A DNA stretch of 64,000 bases from Sepiola atlantica (GCA_963556195.1 OY744535.1:87553949-87617948), one strand, 5' to 3'. Shown: positions 1 to 15,376, counted from the stretch's first letter. Notes: generated by a model from the letters alone, not told the origin. Made by a program: numbers and translations.

Positions 1-1976
1 ACCGCGTTTGATCTAAGAAAATAGCGAAACCAAACAGAGATAATACCAGTCAAACATTTACTGTATAGAGAATACTTGAAACGGGTTTTTAGTCAGTTTC
101 GAGAGAAAGACCCGGCCATTATCATTCGTTAAAATATTAAAAATAAGGAGCCAATAGAAATGAGAATGTGTATAGCTTTACTTACATTTATATTCCAGAA
201 TAACCACCTGTCTTCCCAGAATGACTAGTGACTCACTTTTCCTACTACTACTACTACAACTAACACTACTAATTCACCAATAAAATTATGAGATGGTAAA
301 TACAACCATGCTTGTATCATATACATTCTCAGTCGATTCAAAGAATTATTACGATAATTATATATGCTTTTAATAAATATTAAATCTATCATTTAATATA
401 TGCATCCATAAGTCACACTCAATTCGCGTGTTTACGTTAAAATACAACGTTAGAATAACAACAATGAATATACTATGATGTTTGAGCATTACTCCAGATG
501 TAAGTTATAATTTAAACGATTGCCTTACTTATTTTCTGTATTCATCTTAATACTGCAGAAAGCTTTGTGTTAAGCTTGAAAAATAATTACGCCACTTATC
601 ACGGTCTTCGGCAAGTTTTACAGCTGTTAGTAGCGGCAGTCTAAATACTGATCTGGTCGGATCACGTATTTGCTGACTGTTTTTTTGATCGCATTTTTAT
701 GACATTTTTATGATATGATTTCCTTATATAGCTGAAGTCTCCTAATAAGGAAACATACAAACATAGAAAATGTCACTGAATTATAAAGTCATAACTTCAG
801 AAGCGTTGATACGACTTTTCTCATCCATGTCATTTTTGACGTCGAAACCCAGCAGTTGCTTTCCCTATTCTTCTTCTAGTATCGTATTTGGATCCTGGAA
901 CCAGAGCGCTAAATAATACTCTACCTGATTAACACTTGTAATTGACAATCATATAACGAATACGATTGAATACACAGTAGGGTTCTGCCAGAGTTGTCGC
1001 TAATTTCCTTCCCCCTTCTATCATTTTCTTGGAAAGTTTGTCATCAACAGGGGTGCTTATAAATTAGCTCCCGTTTGCTATGCCTTATGCTAATGGTACC
1101 ACACTTGTTGCTGATGCCATCGATAATTTGCAGGTATCTACTTCTGCGCTAGAAGCCGACTGTGATGAATAATGAATGGAAGTAAACGTAGGCAAATGCA
1201 AAATCTGCTCGTTTTCTGAACATCACATCTCAATAAACTGAAACATGTTTAAGACAAACTGAGAATGAACTCATCTTTCAACAATTTATTTCGTGGATTT
1301 ATACATATGTTGTATGAGCTGTGATATAGTGGGTTGCCCCCATACATCCCTCAGTATATGTTTTGAAAGCACATCAAAGTATTAGGCTTACTTAAAGGAA
1401 ATAATCAGCTCAAAGTAATGTTTGTATTTATTTATCCCCTGTTGTAGATATCTCCAAATAGTGTTGAATTACACCACTATTACCCGATAAAAGATAATCT
1501 TTTGTACACTATTATTTTAGATGAAGTCCCAAATTAAATGGTTATTCAATAATAAAAATGCTATGAAATAAAATTCCCAATAGTGGGGCTTTTTTCATAC
1601 ATGAGATGACATATTAGCTACAATAGATTTTAGAATCATTTATACTTCATTAATTTTAATAATTGTTAGACTACAAAAATAACAAACTATAACATGATCT
1701 TGGTCTTCCTTTATGCAAGTCCGACGTGAAAAAAACACAAGGAGGATATCATTGTCAGACGTCGAATACAAACTGAAGATCATCAATACATTGTGCATAA
1801 CATGTTATCAGTATATAACTTTGTATTCAATGAAATATTTGGTAATAAACATAAAACAATTTTAATCTACAATGAAATATTATATAGATAATAAATACGG
1901 TTACGTAATTTCTATTACCTAAAATATATATGTTCCGTCATTATTACGCTATTACTAATAACTGACCAGTGACTCC
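1..1976. other. AT-rich DNA, no gene seen
   Basis: No open frame of useful length and no protein motif on either strand. A short (CTA)n run lies at 242-258. Nothing else stands out. Confidence 0.6.

Positions 1977-2010
<34 letters not shown>
1977..2010. repeat. (GA)n microsatellite
   Basis: About 34 bases of alternating G and A with one AAAG interruption, read directly from the sequence. Confidence 0.9.
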
Positions 2011-2011
<1 letters not shown>

Positions 2012-5000
2012 TAAAGCCAGAGAGATAATCACTGTTTACCCATATTTAGTCTAGCTATATTATGTTACACACTCACGCACTGCGTGCTCCCAAACAAATT
2101 GTGTTCTTCTCTCTTACACTCCCGCTTTCGGAAATTATACGTTATATCCGTTCCTATTAATGTCCCGGTCTAGGAATCATCAGCTCGTGTTCAGCAACTT
2201 GTTCTCAGCTGAACTTGTATATGCTGTTATTTTCAACTTACTCTATGATGTACTTGTTAATCTACAAGCCAAATATACTACATTGCATCACATGATGTTA
2301 TTATTGTTTTACCTTTTCGAGGAACACATTTTATTAATGTACACTATATGTAAATAATGTTTGTAAAAAAGTAATGTAAAATTCTACAAATACCTAGATA
2401 AGTTTTTATATGTATGTAGATGGTCTACAATTAAATTATTGGTAGACGAATGTTTACATAAAACTAACCGTCACCTCTAAAGTTTACATAATATAACATC
2501 AACAAATAACATTATTATCAAAAACACATTTAGCTTAGTTTGGGCTAGTTTTTTTCAATCGTAAAACGAAGCTTGAATGTGTTTGGTTTGGAGTGACACG
2601 TAGCATCCCGTCTTATCTGATGAAGCGCTGATAAAACTGATGATTAACAATAGCTGATCTGTAGGAATTTGGTTATGTGTGCAACTACGTGCATGTATGT
2701 TTGACAATCAATATATCGTGATTGCCACTGTTGTACAGAAGAAGGTCCGCCTACAATATGTCATTGCCCGGTTGTATTTACGCATATACATACGCAGCCA
2801 TGATTTTCTCTTGTGAGTCTTGTTGAATATATAACACCGGAGACAACTGTTTACTTCATTTTTAATATATGTGCTCCTCATGAGTTTGTATTTTTAATAA
2901 TTAATTAATTCAAGCATTCTATATAACGACTTTGTCAGAAAGATCACACAATATGATGAGGCTAGAATATATCTTGAATGTTCAACATGGACTATTACAC
3001 AACGGAAAATATTCTGCAACAATAATACTAGTTATCGGCAAAGCGACCCCTTTGTACCTTTTATTTCCCAGTCCTAGGGCATTTCAACAGATAACAGTTG
3101 TTTTAAAAGCCTATTATACCCATCGACGCATGGTGTCAAGATCCGCGTATGAAACTTAGGGTGACCCTAATCTCGAGCAGTTTCCAGAGTTTAATATTGT
3201 AAATTGATGTTTACATCATCCAGAGGCATGCTGGTATAAACTCTTCACGAACTTGATGTGAAGACGAAACGTTGTCAACGCCTCCGATGAATACAGGAAG
3301 CACGGTTACTAACACATAATATTTCGTTTTTATGTGTATTTGTCTAGGGTTTTCCAGCCTATCGAATACTTTGTTGGCTTGTTAAATACTTGGATATTTT
3401 TTAGTAAGATTATTCATCTGATAAGAGAGTATTGCAACTTCGAAGGATTACTATCGATTCACTGTCTTGTACTTTATGTAGACATTGAATTCTACATATG
3501 ATGTACTATTTCAGATTGATAGTGTGTTAAAAGTACATTATACAGAAAAAAAGTCATTATCGGCTACATATCCTCTTCAGTGTGGCCAATGAAGTACACG
3601 TAAAAAGAGAAAAGCTGTCGAATTTTAAATTAAATTAAGTGCGTTTGGTGAGTCTTTCAATGATTCGGAAACGTATTAGAACAACGCTGTTAGAGGACCA
3701 AATGCCATATGAGGAAGAGTACGAGAAAACAAGGTTGGTTCTATCATGACACCTTGTTGTGGAGGATCAAAGATGGCTAATGGTTCAGAGAATCTATGGA
3801 AAACTTGAAAGTTTTCTTCTATGCCCCTATGAAGTTGTCTAAGCATTGTAACACAATAGTCGTGTGCATCCAAATTTGCAAAAAATGTCAAAGGTCTTCC
3901 TCTTTTAACAGTATTGAAAGTTGTCCCACTTGTCTTACAAAACTTGTAAAATGTCTACATGTAGTTCGGTGCATTTTTCGACAGTTATCAAGTAGAGAAG
4001 ATCACATGCATCGTGCCACGAGCGGATGAAACACAACTCGAGTATAGTGGGATAGCAGAATGAGCCGATTAAGTAACGCGTTTAAAAAGTTCATGCTCAT
4101 GAGAAAATACCCGTAAGAAAGTGCATGTCTCGACCATTGCTACATCCCTACAGGGTGTTTTCCTTTGTATAATGATATCAGTATGCGTGTATCCAGTGTT
4201 GTGGAATAGCAGTAGTGATGCATATATCAAATATCAGACTGTCACTTTCTGTGGCGATATTACCATCACTATAGAATGATAACCCATGCATGATGCTACT
4301 TAATATCCCTCCCATTAGTGTTACTTTTGATCTCATGACCGATACCGTTTTCAGGCATACTGTTTATGTCATCTTCAATAATTACTGAACAGATCTTTGT
4401 TATGCCTATTTCAGCGGTTCATACTGCTTATAGAAGAGAGGCGCATTAATTAGTTCGAATATTTTCAACAATTGAGATTAACTGCCTGTTAATTAAGTAC
4501 ACTACTTTACCATTTTTACTAGAGTAAGCCATCTTCATTCTCCCGGGAATATACAGTCACAACCTTTCATTTATTTTACATGGATTGTGCTGCAGTAACG
4601 ATTGTGTACTTTGAATGTTTGCTGTTAATATTTTCGGTCATTTTCAGGTCTGCTTATTCATCAAAGATACCACTTGTTTTCTGTACCAATAAGATGTTGA
4701 CCTGCAGTTCGTTGTCATCGAAATAATCGTGATGATCCGGCTCCGTGTGATCACGTGTCTCAACACTAACTTCCTGAAAGATCTACAGTAAATCTAAGTG
4801 CCACTAAATTGAACGCTCCCACATGCTATTTGCATATGCTCACGTTAATTCGAGCTCTGTCGTCTAGGTACATCAATGCGTTTGGGTACTTCTTATTTCA
4901 AGATTGGACATTATTTTGAACTTCAGTTTACTACGCATACGTTTATGATCCGAGACATGTTTTGCCTCCCACAGTAAATAGTGCAGTGCATATATATTGA

Positions 5001-7230
5001 AGCTCTCACTTGGGAATTATAACGTAAATGAGTAATGTGATCGTTGCTTTAGTAAGTAAGCTGATGAGATGATATCTCATAAGAGAAGATGTTGCAGCTG
5101 AGGAGATAACATGCAGGCCAAAACTACAAAAGGGTAGAGATAGTGGTGCTCCTGACGCCACAATTACCATAAGTGGTCAGGCTCTTCGTAGACTTGAAGG
5201 TTTTAAAACCTTGTACGGATATATTATCGATTCTGGGATGAATGAGTGTGCAATTTGTAGAACTTGGTAGGATGTCAGGATAGTCTCCTCGTCTTCGTTA
5301 AGAATTAGTGTATATTAAAAAAATGACAACAGATTAGCATTCTTAATAAAGTATTTAATAATTAAGTGACACCGACTAAAAACAGGTTTAATTACTAGTC
5401 AAGATAAAATAGCATGTTACGATACTGCACCCGTTGATAGCCCCATCATTGAATGATCAGAAAAACCCAAAAACAAACACTTACAAATAGCTTCATATAC
5501 AACTCAAAGTTAAACATTGTATAACTATAATTTCCCCAAAACACAGAAAGATGTATATGCAGGGATAGTCGGATAACGACACTTGCTAATGCAAAAAAAA
5601 ATAACTAAATAACCAACGTCAAAAATGTATTTGGTTTCTAAAATAATATGTTAATTAAAATAATTAATTACTCTAATTTAACAAAACATAAAAACTTAAA
5701 TAAAGGTAAACATGGGGCGACTCAAAACTTCCGCACCTTATGTTCTAATAGTCTCGCAAATAAGTCATATTCGACTATCATACGTAAACAATCATATATA
5801 CATACGTTATTAGATAATTTATATATGAGGTGATTTAATGCATATTTTTAATACCCAACTTTTCGTATGAAATATGATGTATTCGATTGTTATCATTTAG
5901 CATCCGACTTTAATAACATGTTAGGCGAAGATACATACAAGAGGAGGATTACCGCTAGAATTACATTGAGTGTTAGAGACGCACACAGAACAGACTCAAA
6001 ATAAAATAAAATGGTAATTCACATGAAATGTCATCCTCGAAGGAGATCGTTTATAATGTTTACAATAATTTCTGCAATCCAACTAGATTAAGGAAAAATA
6101 AAACGCAGTCCATGGATGATTTGTCAACAAAGATGCAATTCTTCACATGTTCCTCTCTTTTAAATGATCCTCCAGAGGTGCACCTCGATATGACTAATTT
6201 AGTTCAGCAATAGTTTAGAGATTGTTTGTATAGACATTATCCTACGGATAACATCATATCCAAAAACTCTGGTGTTTAAGCTGTTTCAAGTCTATTTAAG
6301 ATCGCACGTCGTACTAATGAACCGATTACCAACATGGTTATGCACGTACACACACTTAATTTGACGGCTATGAAACAAATAATGTGCGATATTTATGACT
6401 GAAAGTTTGTGAAGAAGTCAACAACTGACTAGAGTAATTTTGAATTAGATAGAATTTGATTGACGAAGCGGTTTTTAGTTTTTTCACTAAAACAATTCGG
6501 GGGAATTAGTATACAACTATGACGATAACATTCAAAATCCAGGATAACAGTATGACGTATTACGCACGGTTTCAATGGTTGTTTTAATTTGAATACAACT
6601 GAAAACAGTCCTTATTTCCAATCTTGTACGAATTACGGTAACATTTAAACATGGAAATCATATCGATGATTTCTTTTGAGCAAACACACTCGAGATTCGT
6701 TATAAGCTCGTCTCTGTAAGCATAATACAAATGTTGAAGCTACTACGAAATCGCTTAAATTGTACTTGATATCTACTGAACCCAGTCAATAACGTAATAT
6801 ATTCATGTATCTCGCTCGCTGTCATTGGTATTAATCTCGGGATTCATTATATCAAATGTCTAAAAAAGCGTAGTAGTTACGGTTCAGGGGTTTACCTCTT
6901 TTACCGATGTCGGAATATATGTATTACTTTGAAGGTCATGTATGCTGGATGTATCACCATTTGCTGGACTATTTCCTGTCACAAATACAATGTGTTCACC
7001 CGTTTTTATTACTATCTCCTGTTGTTTATGTTTCTCTGGTTTCTCTGTTTTTTTTATATCAACCGCTTATTTAGAACACACATATCAGTTGAATTTTTAA
7101 AACAATGTTAAACAATAATAAGACCACTGCCTTTCTACTCTAGCTTTAGTTTACTTAGAGTTGTATATACTTCCGATCATTTAGGTATGGCATGCAGGGT
7201 GTAATGAAAAATGTTCCGCTCATGTATGCA
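2011..7230. other. AT-rich DNA, no recognisable gene
   Basis: Only short chance frames occur (for example 2160-2357 +, 2932-3159 +, 3796-4029 +, 5648-5833 +). None shows a domain, repeat or plausible exon context that I recognise. Diverged elements or non-coding exons may be hidden here, but I cannot support any. Confidence 0.5.
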
Positions 7231-7232
7231 TG

Positions 7233-7287
<55 letters not shown>

Positions 7288-7290
7288 TCA

Positions 7291-7344
<54 letters not shown>

Positions 7345-7358
7345 AATATATGTATGTA

Positions 7359-7412
<54 letters not shown>
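7231..7412. repeat. (TA)n tract, interrupted
   Basis: Three (TA)n blocks separated by short ATTCAT/GTAAAT-type breaks. Tyr-Ile open frames across it are artefacts of the dinucleotide repeat. Confidence 0.9.
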
Positions 7413-7415
<3 letters not shown>

Positions 7416-7838
7416 CTCTTTCTTGGTTAAACTTACCGACGTCTCTTTATACTTCGAGTATCTTCGCCACGTTCTTGAAGACAAAGTCCAACTACTTAGC
7501 GCTGGTTAGGCTAGTTATTAAGCCAGAAGTACCGACATGACAGTCTCAATCCTTATCGTCCTCATGGTCTGCTTTGAATATAATGTATATATATATGCTG
7601 TATGTATATAGCTCGTGCCTGGTAGCTGAGACACATGTAAACACAATCTAATTCTTATTTTTCAAATAACGTTGTTGATAGAACTGCTGATATTAGGTCT
7701 CTTACTGATCACTACATTTTCGGCTATGCTAACACGGTTACTCTCACGATTTTTTAAACATTTCATATAAACAACGTGAACGTTCTGAAGATGTACTGGC
7801 CGACCACTTTATTTATTTTCCCCCTTGTCTTATACATT

Positions 7839-7840
<2 letters not shown>
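7413..7840. other. no feature seen
   Basis: Unique-looking AT-rich sequence between two (TA)n tracts; no motif recognised. Confidence 0.5.
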
Positions 7841-7929
<89 letters not shown>

Positions 7930-7961
7930 ATAGATATATATATATATAATTATATATATAT
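7841..7961. repeat. (TA)n tract
   Basis: About 83 bases of pure TA, then a short non-TA stretch and further TA runs to 7961. Confidence 0.9.
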
Positions 7962-8236
7962 GACATTTAATAAAATGTAAAGATAAATGATGTATTTTCA
8001 AAGAATAATCTATCGTAAAAATAGACAGCTGAAAATATTTGATATAACAATACATTCCGAAAATGAATGATGTAAATAAAAGTTGCATGATTACTATATT
8101 TATGAAATCGTCAGAAGTTCAAAAACAAATAGGGATCTCATTATCATCTATGCATTGATATCTAAAGAAACACATTTTTCATCATAGGACAAACATTGGT
8201 AATGTAACTTTTACCGAACGTATTGAACTTAGAAAA

Positions 8237-8239
<3 letters not shown>

Positions 8240-8296
<57 letters not shown>
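8240..8296. repeat. (TA)n tract
   Basis: Pure alternating TA of about 57 bases. Confidence 0.9.
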
Positions 8297-8299
<3 letters not shown>

Positions 8300-9126
8300 T
8301 TTTGGAGGTAAAACGATTCTAAATTCAGAAAAATAACCCCAATACAAATGTTGCTACGGTAAAAAAATGGAAAAACAGAATACCCAAAGTACACAAAACT
8401 GCGGATGTTTTTTTTCAATACTATTCGAGAATTTCAGTTAGTCTGCATTCGTAACAATCTGTTAAAAATGCGAATAGGCAAAAAACGAAATTTCCAGTCC
8501 GGAATATTTACAATGAAAGTTACAGGTAAACACCAGATTAACAATCCAATAGTCATTGCTGATTACAGTTTCTAGGCAGAGGAATTAAGTTTAACGGGTA
8601 AACAATAGTGCTAGAATAAACGTTTCCTAATCTGAGTCAAGAGTGTGAGTAAAATGAAAACAACATTATCGTGTAAAAATGTGTCCGTTTAAAAGCAGAG
8701 AAGACAAGAAAGAAAAAAGTAACGAAAAATGACAGAAACAAAGATTGACAAACAGATTAATAGATTTACATCTAACTATATGAAATAGAGAGAAGTAGAG
8801 GAGAGAAGCTGATAAAGAAGAGATTTACGATGGTCGTATTAAAGGGAGTGTACAATAGACATATTAAATAGAATACGAAAATAGAGGGTAGGTAGGTAAG
8901 AGATTGAGTTAGAAGGGGCAGTTTGAGAGACAACCCCTGACGAACGGGGCTGGTATAATGATTATAAAGAAAGGGCATCTGAACAAAGGAAACCGTGGGG
9001 AGATGATTTAATTTAAATTGATAGATGGGGTAGGAAAACGGTGAAGACTGTAAAGTAGTAATTGTACTATTGATACAGTGGCACAACTCAAATACATGTA
9101 TTAAATGATATCTATTAACTAAATTA

Positions 9127-9130
<4 letters not shown>
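8297..9130. other. no gene seen; purine-rich stretch
   Basis: From about 8640 to 9000 the + strand is strongly purine-rich, which leaves the - strand open for about 130 codons joined to a TA-derived Tyr-Ile tract (8772-9266 -). The peptide has no recognisable domain, so I treat the frame as compositional. Confidence 0.45.
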
Positions 9131-9191
<61 letters not shown>

Positions 9192-9247
9192 TATATATAT
9201 GCATATATATATATATATATATATATATGTAAATATATATATATATA
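9131..9247. repeat. (TA)n tract, interrupted
   Basis: (TA)n with embedded TGCA and TGTAAA breaks. Confidence 0.9.
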
Positions 9248-10860
9248 AATATATACTTACACACATTTATATATGACTTCACATGGCCCGAAGATCAAGG
9301 GATCAAGGTGGGTAGGCAGTTTGATTGGAAGCTAAAAAGTGCAATCTCGTGGATTTAAAATGATCTGAATAGACCATTAACAAGTAAATATTGATCCTTA
9401 TTTGTCGCCACGCCTCATGGTTCAGTGATTTATAACAGACGATCCATGCAAATAAATATGTTCTTGTCTTAAACTGTTGCCTCAACTTAGTCTTTTTTGT
9501 GGCATGAACGGACTTATTTGAAAACAGTTTTTTGCTTGGTCGAACAGGATCACATTAAAGAAAACGTGCAGGAACCAGCCGATGACCAGTTTGTTTCATG
9601 ACCGTCCATGCATGAAAAAAATGTGTTAACCTAACAATGCAAGGGATGTACATAATTTTGGATAAACACAATAATACGAAGAGTGCTTAGATTTAATGAA
9701 ACATTCAATAAGAAAATAGATGTTTTCGCTACTATGATCTGTGTACTCGAATAAATGATGTATACACACTTTACTCGTCAGATGATTACGCAATGTCTTT
9801 GTCCGAATGTTTGCCTAGCAATAAATGTGGCAGCTTTTTCTATATTTCCCGAAATTTGAAATGCATGGTGACTCCTATCGCAAAATGGTTACGCATTGAA
9901 TCCTTCATAAAGTTCACAATCTGTTCTGCAATACACCAACATTTCTTACAAAAATCTTCAGTTGAAACTTGGATTTTTCGCCGAATCTCAATCACTAATA
10001 TTCAACAGTTGCTGTCTTATCGCTGTTCAATTCACGCGGAGAAACTTTGGTGATCATCTCAATCGTAAAGGGTGTATGCTGAAATGGTTTAATACACAAG
10101 GGCTTTATCCCGAACATTTATCTGTAGCATTATATCATCGAAAATACACAGCTAAACAATCCGCAGACTATTCAGGAACTAGGATGTCTATCACTACAAA
10201 CATAAATACAGTGTGACATAGTTATTTATACTATTCCGCATTGTAAACATCAGTGCTTATCATATAATGGATTGTATACACAAACTGTTGGGCATTCATG
10301 AATACACTGTAGTGGGCAATACAGGTATAGGCTGAACGCTAGTTGAACCAAATGTTTGGATTACGTGCACGATTGTGAATTTTATTAATGGTGGCATGGG
10401 TAACAGTTGGAGGGTAATCCTGTGTTTAGTCATGGTATCTATGAATAAATAATCAAGTGCATATTGCAAAAGTGTATTGGCTTGTTTACTAATATAACGC
10501 CAAATAAAACAAAAAAAAATGTTACGTTTTAAATATGAAATAGATTTTTTTTTCATCAGTAAAATGTGTTTTAAAGTGCACCCATTCAATGATGAATGCA
10601 TAAATTGTGTAACTAAGTGCAGAAGCTAAATGAAGCCTCAGTCATGCATCGGATTAATCGAGGCGTTTTTCAAACGATTGCGTATAAATAATGTTTATTA
10701 ATAATCCGGGACAAAAATTAGAAAAAAATATCATCGGTGTTATTGGTGTATTATTACATTTTTAATTACACCAATCTGTCTTAGGCTCTTTCTATGTCTA
10801 TGTCTCTGTCTCTGTCTCGCTCGTGCTTTCTATCTATCTTACTCTCAATATTCCTCTCCC
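9248..10860. other. no gene seen
   Basis: Overlapping short + frames at 9793-10216 and a - frame at 10296-10601 show nothing familiar. From 10780 the sequence grades into a pyrimidine-rich microsatellite zone. Confidence 0.5.
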
Positions 10861-10864
10861 CTTC

Positions 10865-10895
<31 letters not shown>

Positions 10896-10897
10896 CT

Positions 10898-10964
<67 letters not shown>

Positions 10965-11002
10965 CATATATATATACATATATATATATGTATATATATA
11001 TA
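10865..11002. repeat. compound (TCTA)n-(TA)n microsatellite
   Basis: Seven or so TCTA units run straight into a (TA)n tract with several TACA breaks. Confidence 0.9.
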
Positions 11003-14000
11003 GCAAAGTCTGTAACGTGTAAATTCTGTTTCCCTTGTTCTTCCCTCGTAGCGGTGTTTATTTTACTTTGTTTATTTTATTCTCTTGCTGTAACAGCATT
11101 TGGTTGGTGTGCTTATAAAATTATTGAGTTATAAAATAATTTGATATGACAGAGTCTGGAAATGGAGGTTTAATGAAAAGAACTATTCAGTAATAACAAG
11201 TACAATTTAAACGGCTTCATGTAAGAGGGGGACATTGATAGTTCTTCTTAGTAAATATTAACGAGATAGATATCTAGATAGGACGATTGACAGATAGACA
11301 GATAGACAGATTAAGAAATAGAACAGCGCGCATGACCGTGCATGATTCTCATGCGTTTTGTCGTTTGTTAAGACATTTTGTCAGAGACCGTTTGCTCCGA
11401 ACTTTCAAACCTGTGTGAAAAGATATATCATCTGCTTGGTCTCGTCCCACGTGACGTCACATTTGTAGATCTCATTTGAATATCGTTTCAAGCTTATCCC
11501 TCTTTGTACCCCACATGTTAAATCCCGCACTGGTGAAATGTTATTTTAATAAACTTTTGTTCCACACACAAGATTACCTTGATTCGTACTCAATCATATG
11601 TACACAGATTCATTCTAACCAACCTATTCACTCGTTATCAAATACGATGTCCCTATGTTCGTATGCGTCTTGCAGCATCAAATTTACACGTTTTGTCTAA
11701 GAGCTAAACTAATCGCAGATTTGGAATCAACACCTTTTTGCCAGTGACGTTATCGATGTAATATGCTCTGTAATTTTGTAAACTCATTATCTCAAATAAA
11801 AGAATGTAAAAATAACATTAGAAACACATGTTCTTATAATCATGTGTTCCCTTTAAGTTGAGCGAACAACTACTTTTCACGTCAAATTATTTCACGATTT
11901 TAGGTATTGATTTCATTTCAGAGAAACAAGATTAATATTTCTAAATTAAAATTAGATGAATTCTTATTTCATTTAACTAGATTTTAGATTTTTATATTAT
12001 GTATCTTTATGTTTGTTTAGTTTTGTTTTAGTAAACTCAAACTAGTTTAGATTGCTGCGGACATATATGCATATCTCTATGAAGAAGGTTCTACCCCGAC
12101 CTCATTAAGGAGGTTCAAAAGACAAAATAGTTTTGTTCGACTGGTGGCGAAGTGGATAAGATTTTATGTCATGATGTGGGTTTTTTCTGTAACGTTCGAG
12201 ATACCGATCATAATCATAAAAGCTTAATAAATTGCTTACAAAAATGTAGTTGAAACTATCTAATAGATGGTCTTAATTTCTAGTTAGCCTATAATATCGA
12301 AAACAAATTTATACAGACATAGGTACGCACTTAAGTAATAGTTTAGAGCAAGTAATCAAGTCGTTATGATATGGTATTATTTTAGAAAGAGAATATCCAG
12401 TTGGATTATTTAGATTTTTTGGACAACTGTGCCGATCTTAGATGCTATTCTCTAATTATTTCGGTCAATACAACCTTCAACCTTCTTCAAGTGCGTTTTG
12501 TCGAACTTGGAGATATCCATGTCGAATTCTGGGATCTGTAAGCCAAACTCGGGGATCGGTATGACATTTTGAAAGGAATCCATGGGTTTAACTCGCGTTC
12601 GTTGGGTCAGCTATGACCGAGTAAATGTTGTAAGTAATTCGTAATTGTAGTCTTAGTATAGTTCGTACTGTCAGGTACACCTGCCACTTAGAACTGATAT
12701 GTAGCACCTTTATCCGTTGCGCCACAGATCATTGTATTAAAGGTTAAATCTTAAGCAATTACGGTACAAAGATATATCAACATTTCATAGGAATTAGCGA
12801 GTATTAACTTATCGAATTGAAAGCCATGTGTATTATAACTATTTTAACAAATCGCCATGTATTAAAAGATTCAAAACAACATAAGTCTCATTCATAATAT
12901 ACAATGTCACATAAAGACACACGCGTCTACACACGTACTGACACAACCTGACTGTTTACGCGTAAATAACGTTCATATATTAGGTATGGATATTTTTTCC
13001 ATTACTTTGAGTAGTTACTTTATCAACTCTAGTTGTCAGATACTTTTATTTATATAGTGGCGATCCAATCGCAAAAATCATCTATAAATAGGATCTCTTA
13101 TTCGTTACTTTAAAACAGTAGTTTCTATCGACAGTGTGTATGCTCCTATTCTGTTATCAAGCACTGGTTATGTTGAATATAAGTGTTGATATATTCAGAT
13201 ACTTCTTTGTATTACTATAATGGAATATAACGAATGTGCTTTAATATAGGTAAAATAAACAAAAGTAACTGAACTAATTCACACATAATTAGAATGTGTG
13301 CAAAATACCAAAGATAAAATAACAAAACAATTGCTTTAAAAATGTATATTTTGTGATTATATGAACTACTTCAATGATGCGGCCACTTAGTGCAATATTC
13401 TATTCTAAGACTTGAACATGTATTTACAGTGTTTTCTTGATTTTCCTCGTTCAATATTATTTTTATTTTAACGAACCTCGTCGAAAGAGAGTTTAAAAAT
13501 ACCAAAGTGTTTTACCTTTATTTTCTTGTTATATAACGAATGATATTGATTTTTCTTAGGATAAATACAATATTAGGAGTGCGTAAATCACCATGATATA
13601 TAAGAAAGGCTTCCAACTCGTATTATCTATATACTGACAATGACAATAACAGTGATGTGTATTTAAACAAATAATGAATACACTTGACTGAAGTTATTTC
13701 TTTAATAAACTAGATTTCAAAGAAATCAGACATTTTCTGGACTAACTCTGCTTCGCAACGTCCGATCTCAGACACGCCGGCCAAGATGAAGTGGATACTT
13801 ACTATTTTACCGCCAAAATGAATACTTCTTTTGTTTCTAGAGTATCTAACTAAACATTGACAATTTAAACAATATAAATATATAGATTTTAAATATAGAC
13901 GGCCAATAGAAATTTAATTTATTTGTTTTTTAACCGAAAAAATAAATAAGCCCGATTTAAAAAATCCCAAAAAATCAAATAATTATCTTTTTTTTTAACT

Positions 14001-14120
14001 AAAATGTATTAATTACTGGATGAATGTTTATATTAAGTATTTATTTTATCAAAAAAATACGTATAGTTCTGAATAGATTACGTAAATTAATTTTGTAATA
14101 AATTTATCGGGGCATTACTT
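11003..14120. other. AT-rich DNA, no gene seen
   Basis: The only notable points are a short AGATAGAC-type run near 11267-11312 and a small + frame at 11476-11700 without a recognisable domain. Confidence 0.5.
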
Positions 14121-14127
14121 CTTTTTT

Positions 14128-14245
14128 ACCTTATAATTTGGGAATATCATGTTTAACCCACCGATTTGGTAATATCATTGTTTACTTTCCAATTCAGGAA
14201 TATCATTGTTTACCTTCCGATTAGGGAATATGTTTTTTTTTACCG
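14128..14245. repeat. short tandem repeat, about 4 x 29-33 bp
   Basis: Four consecutive diverged copies of a unit built around GGAATATCATTGTTTACC, with the variants GGTAATATCATTGTTTACT and GGGAATATG. Seen directly; too short and diverged to assign to an element. Confidence 0.7.
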
Positions 14246-14736
14246 AGCGTTGCCATAATTTTTCGTTTGCATTGGCATATTCGATATGTTATGTGATAGC
14301 GGTCAATGCGTTTTGACGCTGTGTATTTTAAAACCAAAAAGAGAAGTAATTTTATTAACCGAAAAAAATCTATAGAATATAGATCATGTAAAAATAAGTG
14401 TACGATATATTCCGTCAAAAATTATTGAGAAGCTTTTCATTTTCCGAATAAAAAAATCAAGAATTGAAAAAATGGTTGATATCAAGTATTCGAAGCAGAA
14501 GCAGCAGCAACAGCCGACGCCTACAGGTTAAAAGAATCCTTAATTGATCACCGGTATGAACATTTTTAAAAATGCGACAGATTAGACGTTACGTTGCATA
14601 CTGCTTTTTTTACTTTTTATTTTCTTCTACCATCTCACCACCTTACAATACATTACTTTTTATGAACAAAATATCAGATAACGTTGATTTATTTCTCCCT
14701 CACTATAGGCATTCCGTTGTAAATCGCACTATTTGA
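14246..14736. other. no feature seen
   Basis: AT-rich sequence with a short CAGCAG run near 14500; no gene or element recognised. Confidence 0.5.
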
Positions 14737-14740
14737 TCTT

Positions 14741-14804
<64 letters not shown>
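14737..14804. repeat. compound (TC)n-(TA)n microsatellite
   Basis: A short (TC)n run is followed immediately by about 48 bases of (TA)n. Confidence 0.9.
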
Positions 14805-14811
<7 letters not shown>

Positions 14812-14933
14812 ATTGAATAGTGAGTGTGAATTTCCCTTTTTTAATTTTGAAACATTTTCTCATCTTTTAGGTGCTCGAAAAGTTTGTAGGTCGAAATAAA
14901 TTATCGTATCGGTGATTATGTTATTCCATGTTA

Positions 14934-15041
<108 letters not shown>

Positions 15042-15373
15042 AATACACAATTGTTCATAGCGCTTAAATACATGTGTGCTTTCAACGCTTTCCCAGAATT
15101 CTAAATTGGTACCGAATGGAAATAGAAATATTCTAGTCATTTTTTTCATTGCTTATATTGTCTTAATCTTCTGACTTCAATTATCTCTTTCAAAGTAATT
15201 TGTATATAGTGGTTTTAAAAGTAATGTAATATCACTATAATCAGATTAAAAGTGTGTTTATTTTTATGTTTCAGTGGTTATTCATCAATCGATTAACTAC
15301 CATGGAGATGATTGGTTTGCCTTTGTAAACATTAGGTTACTTGTTTAAAGACGTATTTTTCAAATACGCTTAG

Positions 15374-15376
<3 letters not shown>

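Noticed and set aside
2612..2645. CTGATGA string resembling a hammerhead box
   Set aside because: No matching GAAA with a stem in the expected distance.
3250..3285. GAAGACGAAACGTTGTC string resembling a Penelope-type end
   Set aside because: No complete core box or pairing stems nearby; the similarity is limited to GAAACGTT.
7155..7540. Overlapping frames rich in Tyr-Ile on both strands (also at 7813, 8162, 8772, 14931, 34576, 45638 and others)
   Set aside because: They translate (TA)n or (TATG)n repeats. Both strands and several frames are open for the same trivial reason.
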